The translations under genes were made by a program, and so were the position numbers. From JBOGJG01 sp050747825 (GTDB taxonomy: Bacteria > Acidobacteriota > UBA6911 > RPQK01 > JBOGJG01): a DNA stretch of 12,917 bases. The notes beneath the pieces were generated by a model. It was not told the DNA's origin. It saw nothing but the letters and a program-made list of their open reading frames with translations, and did no database searches. Shown in pieces: positions 6,633-12,917 of the stretch; positions within the stretch are counted from its first letter, which is position 1, and each line of letters starts with the position of its first letter. Location of the stretch: NCBI GenBank assembly GCA_050747825.1, contig JBOGJG010000287.1, positions 1-12,917 of the forward strand. The letters are read 5' to 3'.

Positions 6633-7190
6633 TCAGTGTCCCGCCGGGGCGTCGATTGGGCCCTTGCCGCGCTGGGGCGTAGGGGAGTTGGAGATCAGGC
6701 GGTTGAGGTCGTAGATCATCCCCTCACGGGTGTACGACGAAAATTCCAGGATGCCCGTATCCATTCGGATCGCATCTTCCGGACAGGCTTCGACACAGTA
6801 GCCGCAAAAGACGCACAGTCCCAAGTCGATATCAAAGCGCACCGGATATTTTTCAATCTGAGGATTCGGGTGCTCTCCTGCCACAATGTAGATGCAGTGG
6901 GCCGGACAGACCGTTTCGCACATCATGCAGGCCACGCACCGCGGAGATCCGTCTTCGCGCTGGGTCAGTCGATGCAGCGTGCGCAACCGACCAGCCAGAG
7001 GCCGTCTCTCTTCCGGGTACTGGAAGGTCTCGGCTGCCCGCTGGGCACGCCTTAATCCAAAAAGGTGTGCGCTATGGAGCGAGAGATTGCGGAAAAAATG
7101 GGCGGCGGTAATCTTCATCCCCTTGAGAACTTCAGGGAGATAAGTCCGTTCCCAGAAAGTAAGTTTCTCTTCGACTTTTTTTATGGCCAT
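6633..7190 (-). CDS. nuoI: NADH-quinone oxidoreductase subunit I (NuoI)
   Basis: NuoI carries two [4Fe-4S] clusters (N6a and N6b) that pass electrons from NuoG towards NuoB and the quinone. In this 185-residue protein both ferredoxin motifs are intact: Cys85-x2-Cys88-x2-Cys91-x3-Cys95-Pro and Cys126-x2-Cys129-x2-Cys132-x3-Cys136-Pro. Each C-terminal cysteine of a motif would serve the other cluster, as is usual for 8Fe ferredoxin folds. The amphipathic N-terminal segment (about 1-45, with FWERTYLPEVLKGM) fits docking on the membrane arm beside NuoH. Length is in the usual range. The ATG at 7190 lies 6 bp after the nuoH stop; AGGA near the end of nuoH, about 10 bases upstream, is the likely ribosome binding site. 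It is the last gene of the cluster: nuoJ does not follow, and lipB converges from the other side. Confidence 0.95.
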   Translation of the reverse strand: MAIKKVEEKLTFWERTYLPEVLKGMKITAAHFFRNLSLHSAHLFGLRRAQRAAETFQYPEERRPLAGRLRTLHRLTQREDGSPRCVACMMCETVCPAHCIYIVAGEHPNPQIEKYPVRFDIDLGLCVFCGYCVEACPEDAIRMDTGILEFSSYTREGMIYDLNRLISNSPTPQRGKGPIDAPAGH

Positions 7191-7196
7191 GGGGAA

Positions 7197-8276
7197 CTAA
7201 TCCTGCAGTAAGAGTATAAGAAATCCGGTCACTACGATATTGGCAATCGAGAGCGGCAGCATCATGGTCCATCCCAGCTTCATGAGCTGATCCCAGCGAA
7301 AGCGGGGGAGCGTCCAGCGAATCAGCATCAGGATGAAGCAGAAGAAAAACAGCTTCACCAGAAAGGCCGTCACTTGAAGGAGCATAACGGCCACCGTCGA
7401 AAGCTGCCAGGTGGCGCCCCAGGGGAACTGGAACCCGTCGGAATAAAGGTAAGGCACCTGCCAGCCGCCGAAGAACAGTACAGTGATCAGAGCTGCGCCC
7501 AGCACCGTTTCAATAAAATCCGTCAGATAGAACATACCGAACTTCATTCCGCTGTATTCGACGAAATAGCCGATGATTTCGGACTCTCCCTCCGGTATGT
7601 CAAAAGGCACCCGCTTGGTCTCGGCCATAGCCGCCGTGGCGAACAGGATGAACCCAAGGGGCTGCAAGAGGACTCCCCACATGGGAATCCAGCCGCCCAG
7701 CAACTGCCCCTGGGCAATCACCATTTCCTGCAGGCTGAGGGTGCCGTAAACCATCAGTATGCCGATGACGGTGGCACCCATGGTAATTTCGTAAGAGATC
7801 ATCTGGCTGGAAGCGCGCACGCCCCCCAGCAGAGCGTAGTTATTGGCCGACGCCCAGCCGGCCAGCACGAACCCGTAAACGCCCATGCTCATCATGGCAA
7901 ACACAAAGAGCAGCGCCACGTTGAGATCGAGGACCTGCAGGGACACCGTATAGCCGCCCAAGTCGTAAATTCCCCCGAAGGGAATCACGGCAAAGCTGAT
8001 CGAGGCAAAAAAGAGGGCGATCACGGGGGCCATGGTGTGCAAAAAGCGATATCCCTGAGGCGGCGTAAAGTCCTCTTTGGTGATCATCTTGACCGCGTCG
8101 GCAATGATGTGGATCAGCCCCAGGAAGCGGAACCCGAAAATCGAGGCGCGATTGGCGCCGATCCGGTCCTGCATCAGGGCGCTCTGTTTGCGCTCCATCC
8201 AGGTCAGGAGGGAGGCGAAGATCATGATGATATTGAACATGAAGAACGCTTTGAGAAAACCGATCAGGTACTCCAT
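7197..8276 (-). CDS. nuoH: NADH-quinone oxidoreductase subunit H (NuoH)
   Basis: NuoH is the membrane subunit that forms most of the quinone tunnel and links the redox arm to the proton-pumping subunits. This 359-residue protein has the family's eight or so helices. Signature regions are present: WMERKQSALMQDRIGANRAS (26-45) after the first helix, the acidic loop AETKRVPFDIPEGESEIIGY (218-237) continuing into FVEYSGMKFGMFYLTDF, whose glutamates and aspartates lie along the quinone channel, and the C-terminal RWTLPRFRWDQLMKLGW (320-336). Length matches the family. Its ATG at 8276 overlaps the nuoG stop by one base (TGATG), which suggests translational coupling. The stop is followed 6 bp later by nuoI. 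Confidence 0.96.
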   Translation of the reverse strand: MEYLIGFLKAFFMFNIIMIFASLLTWMERKQSALMQDRIGANRASIFGFRFLGLIHIIADAVKMITKEDFTPPQGYRFLHTMAPVIALFFASISFAVIPFGGIYDLGGYTVSLQVLDLNVALLFVFAMMSMGVYGFVLAGWASANNYALLGGVRASSQMISYEITMGATVIGILMVYGTLSLQEMVIAQGQLLGGWIPMWGVLLQPLGFILFATAAMAETKRVPFDIPEGESEIIGYFVEYSGMKFGMFYLTDFIETVLGAALITVLFFGGWQVPYLYSDGFQFPWGATWQLSTVAVMLLQVTAFLVKLFFFCFILMLIRWTLPRFRWDQLMKLGWTMMLPLSIANIVVTGFLILLLQD

Positions 8277-9835
8277 CAGATCATCTCCCCAAATTCATTC
8301 ATCTCTTCGTAGGATTTACCTTGCCATTCCATAAAAAGATCTTCAGCGGTCAGGTACACGAGCTGATGGCCTAACTTGAGAGCCAATCGGGTCAGGACCT
8401 CGTTGTCCGGACTGGCTTCTTCCGTAGGCAGCAGCGCCTGCTGAAAGCGCTGGATTCGCCCCTCGAAGTTGGTAAAGGTTCCATCCTTTTCGGCGTAGAC
8501 GGCCCCGGGCAGAACGGCATGGGCTGAATCCGTGGTCCTGTTCCAGTTGGTCCCCTGGAATACGACGTAAGGAGCCTGCTTGAGCAGTTCCATTGCTTCC
8601 TGGGACTCAAAGCTGTGCTGGAAAACGTAAAGGAAGCGGATGTCGCCGGCGGCTGCCTTTTGCAGAATCTGCCTGGCGTCACCGGCCAGTCCCAGAGCTT
8701 GCGCCCCCCGGCTGTTCGGGTTTTTATCGGCGCGCACCAGGAAGCCATCCTGGTATCCCTCTTCCTCCCAGGGATTTTGATAAGCCACTTGCGAAATTCC
8801 CAGCATCTCCACGAAGAGTTTCCTGATCAGATAAAGCTCTTCGTTGGAAAGCTGGGGTGAGGCGATGACGCCGACGCTCCCGGATTCGTGCTCCTCCAGG
8901 GCTGTGTTCAGAGTCGCAGCAACTTCGGTCAGGACCGCATCCCAGTCGGATGGCTCCAGGCTGCCCGATCGGCGCAGGTGCGGATATTCGATTCGGTTCT
9001 TATCGATAAACTCATAGCCGAAGCGCCCCTCGTCGCACATCCACCATTTGTTGACATGAGGGTTGAAGCGGGGTTTGACTCTTACCACCCGCTTTCCGCC
9101 GGCTTTATAGGACCTGTCGCTAGCGTTGAAATGCAGCTTGATATTGCAGCCGCGAGCGCAGCGGTTGCAGACCGAATCCTGCATATTGAGGTACCAGACC
9201 CGGCACTTGAAGCGGAATTCGCGCTCGGTCAGCGCCCCCACCGGACAGATGTCGATCACGTTGCCCGAGTATTTGTTGTCCAGAGTTTTCTCCGGATAGA
9301 GATCGATCACCGAACTGTTGCCGCGCTGAAAGATGCCCAATTCGTTGGTCTTTGAAATCTCTTCCGTGAAGCGCGTGCAGCGGGTGCAAAGGATGCAGCG
9401 TTCCTGGTCCAGGACTACGTGGGTTCCGAGCGCGTAAGCCTTCTTGCGCTTGATCTTGTCTTCCAGGAAGCGGCTCTCGTAGCGGCCGATGTCCATGTAA
9501 TAGTTCTGCAAGTCGCATTCACCGGACTGATCGCAGACGGGGCAGTCCAGCGGATGATTAATGAGCAGGAACTCGAGCATGGCCCTGCGCGAATCCTTCA
9601 CTTTATCCGAGGATGCGATCACCTTCATTCCGTCCTGCACCAGGGTGTTGCACGAGATCTGCTGCTTGGGCATATTCTCGACTTCAACCAGGCACATCCG
9701 GCAGCTTCCGGCAATCGAGAGTCCAGGATGGTAGCAGTATCGAGGAATATAAATCCCGAGCTTCTCGGCTGCCTGAATAACAGTCGTCCCCTCGGGTACG
9801 ATTACTTCCTGTCCGTCTATCGTAAGGCTGGGCAT
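8276..9835 (-). CDS. nuoG: NADH-quinone oxidoreductase subunit G (NuoG), short form
   Basis: NuoG conducts electrons through several iron-sulphur clusters in the peripheral arm. The N-terminal ferredoxin domain binds a [2Fe-2S] cluster with Cys34, Cys45, Cys48 and Cys62. His94, Cys98, Cys101 and Cys107 bind N5, and Cys147, Cys150, Cys153 and Cys197 bind N4. A fourth motif, Cys223-x2-Cys226-x3-Cys230-x36-Cys267, has the form of the N7 site, although its last spacing is wider than the x27 of E. coli. From about 300 the molybdopterin-oxidoreductase-like domain is much reduced: the protein is 519 residues against about 900 in E. coli, and ends cleanly at nuoH with no sign of a frameshift. Short NuoG forms exist in other bacteria. 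The ATG at 9835 lies within the end of nuoF (19-bp overlap), with GAGGAG just upstream. Confidence 0.93.
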   Translation of the reverse strand: MPSLTIDGQEVIVPEGTTVIQAAEKLGIYIPRYCYHPGLSIAGSCRMCLVEVENMPKQQISCNTLVQDGMKVIASSDKVKDSRRAMLEFLLINHPLDCPVCDQSGECDLQNYYMDIGRYESRFLEDKIKRKKAYALGTHVVLDQERCILCTRCTRFTEEISKTNELGIFQRGNSSVIDLYPEKTLDNKYSGNVIDICPVGALTEREFRFKCRVWYLNMQDSVCNRCARGCNIKLHFNASDRSYKAGGKRVVRVKPRFNPHVNKWWMCDEGRFGYEFIDKNRIEYPHLRRSGSLEPSDWDAVLTEVAATLNTALEEHESGSVGVIASPQLSNEELYLIRKLFVEMLGISQVAYQNPWEEEGYQDGFLVRADKNPNSRGAQALGLAGDARQILQKAAAGDIRFLYVFQHSFESQEAMELLKQAPYVVFQGTNWNRTTDSAHAVLPGAVYAEKDGTFTNFEGRIQRFQQALLPTEEASPDNEVLTRLALKLGHQLVYLTAEDLFMEWQGKSYEEMNEFGEMI

Positions 9836-11070
9836 AGCTCCTCAAACTCTTCCGGAAACTTCACCAGAAATCCCTTCAAGGACATGGCGGCGCCGTCGCA
9901 CAGCGCGCAGATACTGGTTCCGGTCATGTTGACAGTGAGATCAAGCAGATTCCGGACATCTTCCGGATGCCCGTTGCCGTTTAACAACCTGGTGAGGATT
10001 TTGTAAACCCAACCCGTGCCTTCTCGGCAGGGGGTGCACTGACCGCAGGACTCGTGAGCAAAAAAGTGCATGATGTTGTGAGCTGCCCCCACGGCGGAAA
10101 TGGTCTCGTCCAGAGCAATCACGGCGCCCGAGCCGAGCATCGAGCCTGCCTTGTTCAGGCTGTCGAAATCCAGAGAAATATCGATTTCGTCGGCCTTCAG
10201 AATTGCCGACGAGGCGCCTCCGGGAATGACACCTTTGAGCTTTCTGTTCTCCAGTATCCCTGCGCCCTGCTCGTAGATCAGCTCGCGCAGGGAAGTTCCC
10301 AGAGGCAACTCGTACACTCCGGGCTTATTGACGCTGCCGGAAAGAGCAAAGAGCCGCGTGCCGCCGTTGCGCTCAATTCCAATCTTTGCGAACCACTCTC
10401 CCCCGTTCTGGATAATCTTGGGCAGATGCGCGAGCGTCTCCACGTTGTTAATGACGGTCGGGCAGTCGAACAGGCCCACTACAGCAGGAAAGGGGGGCTT
10501 CAGCCTGGGCCAGCCTTTTTTCCCTTCCAGGGACTCGAGCAGGGCCGACTCTTCACCGCAAATGTAGGCGCCGGCGCCGCGATGAATGTGCACGTCCAGC
10601 TGGAAATCAGTGCCCAGTACGTTCTGGCCCAAAATGCCGGCTTCATATGCCTCATTCAACGCCTTGTGCGTGATTTCATAGGGGCGCACGTACTCGCCCC
10701 GGATGTAGATGTAGGCCATGTGAATGCCGACGGCGTGGCAGCAGATGATGATGCCTTCCAGCAGCCGGTGGGGGTCCCATTCCAGGATGTAGCGATCTTT
10801 GAAGGTGCCGGGCTCGGCCTCGTCACCGTTGACGGCCAGATAAATGGGCTTGCCGGTATTGCGAGGGACAAAGGACCACTTGCGACCGGTCGGGAACCCG
10901 GCTCCGCCAAGGCCGCGTAGATTGGAGGTGACGACTTCGTCGGCTACCGCTTTCGGCTCCATCTGCAACGCTTTGAGCGCTGCTTCATAACCACCCTGCC
11001 GGCGGTACCAATCCAATCCTTTGGCCTCTTCGTTTCCGAAGTTTTCCGATACCAGCTTGACGATGGGCAC
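9817..11070 (-). CDS. nuoF: NADH-quinone oxidoreductase subunit F (NuoF), NADH/FMN site
   Basis: NuoF oxidises NADH with bound FMN and passes electrons to its [4Fe-4S] cluster N3. This 417-residue protein has the glycine-rich nucleotide motif RGLGGAGFPTGRKW (52-65), NGDEAEPGTFKDR (81-93), the FMN/NADH segment GAGAYICGEESALLESLEG (165-183) and the cluster ligands Cys342, Cys345, Cys348 (ESCGQCTPCREG) and Cys388 (SIC, x39). All catalytic features look intact. The start is a GTG at 11070 that overlaps the nuoE stop by one base (TAGTG). The next gene, nuoG, starts 19 bp inside its 3' end. Length is normal for the family (about 420-445). Confidence 0.97.
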   Translation of the reverse strand: MPIVKLVSENFGNEEAKGLDWYRRQGGYEAALKALQMEPKAVADEVVTSNLRGLGGAGFPTGRKWSFVPRNTGKPIYLAVNGDEAEPGTFKDRYILEWDPHRLLEGIIICCHAVGIHMAYIYIRGEYVRPYEITHKALNEAYEAGILGQNVLGTDFQLDVHIHRGAGAYICGEESALLESLEGKKGWPRLKPPFPAVVGLFDCPTVINNVETLAHLPKIIQNGGEWFAKIGIERNGGTRLFALSGSVNKPGVYELPLGTSLRELIYEQGAGILENRKLKGVIPGGASSAILKADEIDISLDFDSLNKAGSMLGSGAVIALDETISAVGAAHNIMHFFAHESCGQCTPCREGTGWVYKILTRLLNGNGHPEDVRNLLDLTVNMTGTSICALCDGAAMSLKGFLVKFPEEFEELCPALR

Positions 11071-11552
11071 TAGGCCAACTCCTCCAAGATCTCATCCACT
11101 CTCTCCGGCGTCAGCTCATGCTGGTAGTAGCCGTCCAATTGCAGCATCGGAGCATATTCGCAGGCTCCCAGGCAATCGGGAACGGCTTCCCAGCTTACCC
11201 GGCCGTCTTCCGTGATTTGGCCGTCCTGAACCCCTAGCTTCTCCTGCATGTAGGCCTTGATTTGGTCGGCGCCGCGGATCCAGCAACTGATGCTCATGCA
11301 GAGCCGGATATGGTGCCGTCCCATCGGGCGTTTAAAGTAGAGGGTATAAAACGTAGTCACTTCCCGAACATCGACAATCGGTACCTCCAGAGACTGAGAT
11401 ACAAACTCCTCCGCCTCCTGCGAAATGTAACCCTGCTGCTGATGAACCAGGTGCAGCGTGGGCAGCATCGCTGCCCTTTTGTTCGGATATCGTTTCAGAA
11501 TTTCGGCGAACAGCTTTTGATTTTGCGAGGTCAATTGAAATTTTTCGGTCAA
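11070..11552 (-). CDS. nuoE: NADH-quinone oxidoreductase subunit E (NuoE), TTG start
   Basis: NuoE is the thioredoxin-fold subunit with the [2Fe-2S] cluster N1a, paired with NuoF. From the TTG at 11552 the protein is 160 residues, close to E. coli's 166. Its ligands are Cys85-x4-Cys90 (CMSISC) and Cys127-x3-Cys131 (CLGAC). Family segments around RYPNKRAAMLPTLHLVHQQ (21-39) and VREVTTFYTLYF (62-73) are present. A longer open frame reaches back to 11660, but those residues lie antiframe to the conserved end of nuoD and resemble no NuoE. The TTG overlaps the nuoD stop as TTGA and has GGGGGAG 8 bases upstream, so it is the preferred start. Confidence 0.95.
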   Translation of the reverse strand: MTEKFQLTSQNQKLFAEILKRYPNKRAAMLPTLHLVHQQQGYISQEAEEFVSQSLEVPIVDVREVTTFYTLYFKRPMGRHHIRLCMSISCWIRGADQIKAYMQEKLGVQDGQITEDGRVSWEAVPDCLGACEYAPMLQLDGYYQHELTPERVDEILEELA

Positions 11553-12874
11553 CGGTCCAACTCCCCCGCAATCATATTGACGGAACCAAAGGTGGGGATC
11601 AGGTCGGCGATTTGTTCCCCTACGATGATATTTCTCAGGGCCGCCATGATCGGGAAACAAGGGGGATGGCAGCGCACCCGCCAGGGACGGTCTGTACCGT
11701 CGCTGACGATGTAGAAGCCCAGTTCGCCGTTTCCACCCTCCACCGGATAATAGATCTCTCCCTTGGGCGGACGGATTCCGTGGCCGTCCATGATGATCTT
11801 AAAGTGGTTCATCAGAGCCTCGATGTTGGAGTAAACTTCCTCTTTGGCCGGCAGCCAGGCATCGGCGTCGGCGGCGTTAACCCGGTCGTGATAGCGTTTT
11901 TGTGAACCCTCCAGCGTGGGCTCGATCAGCACTTCGTTTTTCAACAGGCCGGCGGTCTTTCCGAATTTGCCCAGGTCGGCCATCAAATCGGCATCGATCA
12001 CGCGTCCTTCAGCGTCCACGTTGGTAGCTCCCTCAGGAATAGCGTCCAAGGCCTGCTCGACAATGCGGATGGACTGCTCCATCTCCTCCATTCGTACCAG
12101 GTAGCGATCGTAGTTGTCGCCCTTCTCGCCAATGGGAATGTCGAAATCCAGGCGATCGTAAACGTGATAGGGAAAGGCTTTGCGAACGTCATAATCCACG
12201 CCCGTGCTGCGCAGGAAGGGACCCGTAATTCCGAAGGCAATGGCTTCATCGGCCGTAATGACCCCGGTGCCGCGCATCCGGTCATAGAAGATGCGGTTGC
12301 GGGTCAGGAGACTGTCGATTTCTTTCAGCACTTCACGAGTCTTGATCAAGACACGCCGGCAGTGATCCTCAAAGCCCTCGGGAAGATCGGCTTTGACTCC
12401 TCCAATCCGTCCATAGGAGATGGTCAGGCGGGCTCCCGTGACATTCTCCACCAGTTCCCAGAGCCATTCCCGGGCCTTGATCATGTAAAGGAAGACCGAA
12501 AAGGCGCCCAGTTCCATGGCTGACGCTCCAATGCAGGTCAGGTGGTCGCAGACGCGAGAGATCTCGCTCATGATCACCCGGATGTATTCGCATCGCTCGG
12601 GCACTTTCAATCCCATCAATTTCTCGACCGCGGCCGCGAAGCCAAAATTGTTGATCAGGGGGGAGACGTAGTTGAGCCGGTCGGTATAGGGGAAGCACTG
12701 AGTGTAAGTGCCGGTTTCGCAGTGTTTTTCAAATGCCCGGTGCAGGTAGCCAATCTCCACGTCGGCTTCCCGGATCAGCTCGCCGTCCAGATCCACTTTG
12801 ATCTGGATGACTCCATGCATCGCCGGGTGGGAAGGCCCGACGTTCAAGAGCATGGTCTTCTCTTTTTTTTCCAT
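11549..12874 (-). CDS. nuoD: NADH-quinone oxidoreductase subunit D (NuoD)
   Basis: NuoD (49-kDa subunit) forms the quinone-reduction site together with NuoB and NuoH. This 441-residue protein is the unfused form, without the NuoC domain seen in E. coli. It has NVGPSHPAMHGV (11-22), whose histidines line the quinone pocket in the family, GYLHRAFEK (42-50), TDRLNYVSPL (64-73) with the conserved tyrosine as Tyr69, RIGGVKADLPEGF (156-168) and the C-terminal GELGFYIVSDG (383-393) and AGELDR. Residues about 283-340 hold a hydrophilic insert relative to short forms of about 410 residues such as that of Thermus. The ATG at 12874 gives a normal N-terminus, but no clear ribosome binding site precedes it. 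Only 43 bases remain upstream; they contain the terminal repeat and no nuoC. The stop overlaps nuoE. Confidence 0.96.
   Translation of the reverse strand: MEKKEKTMLLNVGPSHPAMHGVIQIKVDLDGELIREADVEIGYLHRAFEKHCETGTYTQCFPYTDRLNYVSPLINNFGFAAAVEKLMGLKVPERCEYIRVIMSEISRVCDHLTCIGASAMELGAFSVFLYMIKAREWLWELVENVTGARLTISYGRIGGVKADLPEGFEDHCRRVLIKTREVLKEIDSLLTRNRIFYDRMRGTGVITADEAIAFGITGPFLRSTGVDYDVRKAFPYHVYDRLDFDIPIGEKGDNYDRYLVRMEEMEQSIRIVEQALDAIPEGATNVDAEGRVIDADLMADLGKFGKTAGLLKNEVLIEPTLEGSQKRYHDRVNAADADAWLPAKEEVYSNIEALMNHFKIIMDGHGIRPPKGEIYYPVEGGNGELGFYIVSDGTDRPWRVRCHPPCFPIMAALRNIIVGEQIADLIPTFGSVNMIAGELDR
11561..11567 (-). promoter_or_regulatory. Ribosome binding site of nuoE
   Basis: GGGGGAG on the minus strand sits 8 bases before the TTG at 11552 and lies inside the last codons of nuoD. 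It decides the start in favour of this rare codon over the upstream ATG at 11660. Confidence 0.65.
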
Positions 12875-12887
12875 TCTGATGTGGTGG

Positions 12888-12905
12888 GGGGGTCTGGTCC
12901 TGCGT
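12888..12905 (-). repeat. Terminal repeat motif, right copy
   Basis: Read on the minus strand, this is ACGCAGGACCAGACCCCC, matching bases 1-18 at 17 of 18 positions. Outside it the strand continues back into two tandem copies of AAAACGC (12904-12917), and inside it the C-run extends to seven. It ends 13 bases before the nuoD start, in non-coding sequence, so it displaces or adjoins whatever promoter or upstream gene nuoD has. Confidence 0.55.
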
Positions 12906-12917
12906 TTTGCGTTTTTG

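Noticed and set aside
7374..8312. Long plus-strand ORF of 312 codons opposite nuoH
   Set aside because: It is antisense to a fully conserved nuoH and its product is rich in His, Gln, Glu and Arg with no recognisable domain, as expected for a shadow frame.
10054..10920. Plus-strand ORF of 288 codons opposite nuoF
   Set aside because: It mirrors nuoF codon by codon and matches no family; nuoF has all its motifs intact.
1..12917. Prophage, CRISPR, toxin-antitoxin, defence or transposase genes
   Set aside because: No proteins or repeat arrays of these kinds could be recognised on either strand.

Overview
The window looks like chromosomal DNA from a Gram-negative, respiring bacterium. LptF/LptG-type permease sequence implies an outer membrane with lipopolysaccharide, and a large block of complex I genes implies NADH-driven respiration. 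The set of traits (short NuoG, unfused NuoD, split complex I operon, LptF and LptG in one polypeptide) would fit Acidobacteriota or a related lineage, but this is a guess from gene style and not a demonstrated placement. Both ends of the window carry the same roughly 18-base motif in inverted orientation, so this may be a whole assembly contig that stops at a dispersed repeat.

Layout. Positions 1-660 (+) hold the C-terminal part of a membrane protein resembling GT39/ArnT-type glycosyltransferases. A perfect 13-bp hairpin follows its stop codon. Converging on it is a LysE-family transporter gene (534-1307, -), whose reading frame runs through the hairpin and into the antisense of the first gene. 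Divergent from it is a family 2 glycosyltransferase (1373-2383, +), which overlaps by 4 bp the end of a radical SAM protein gene with C-terminal cysteines of SPASM type (2380-3462, -). The radical SAM gene lies 4 bp downstream of a 776-residue LptF-LptG fusion (3467-5797, -). A 164-bp divergent region with an inverted repeat and a doubtful 30-codon ORF separates this from lipB (5962-6600, +), encoding lipoyl(octanoyl) transferase.

From 6633 to 12874, all on the minus strand, is a compact complex I operon in the order nuoD-nuoE-nuoF-nuoG-nuoH-nuoI. Most junctions overlap. It lacks nuoA, nuoB and nuoC upstream and nuoJ-nuoN downstream: nuoD begins 12 bp from the terminal repeat, and nuoI ends 32 bp from the convergent lipB. 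The genes supply the NADH dehydrogenase arm (E, F, G), the quinone-site subunit (D), the iron-sulphur link (I) and one membrane subunit (H). The proton-pumping subunits must be encoded elsewhere.

I see no phage, plasmid, CRISPR, tRNA or rRNA gene and no gene block that is clearly a new system. The most unusual points are the LptF-LptG fusion coupled to a radical SAM gene, the repeat-driven change at the end of the LysE-family gene, and the repeat at both window edges next to a truncated complex I operon.
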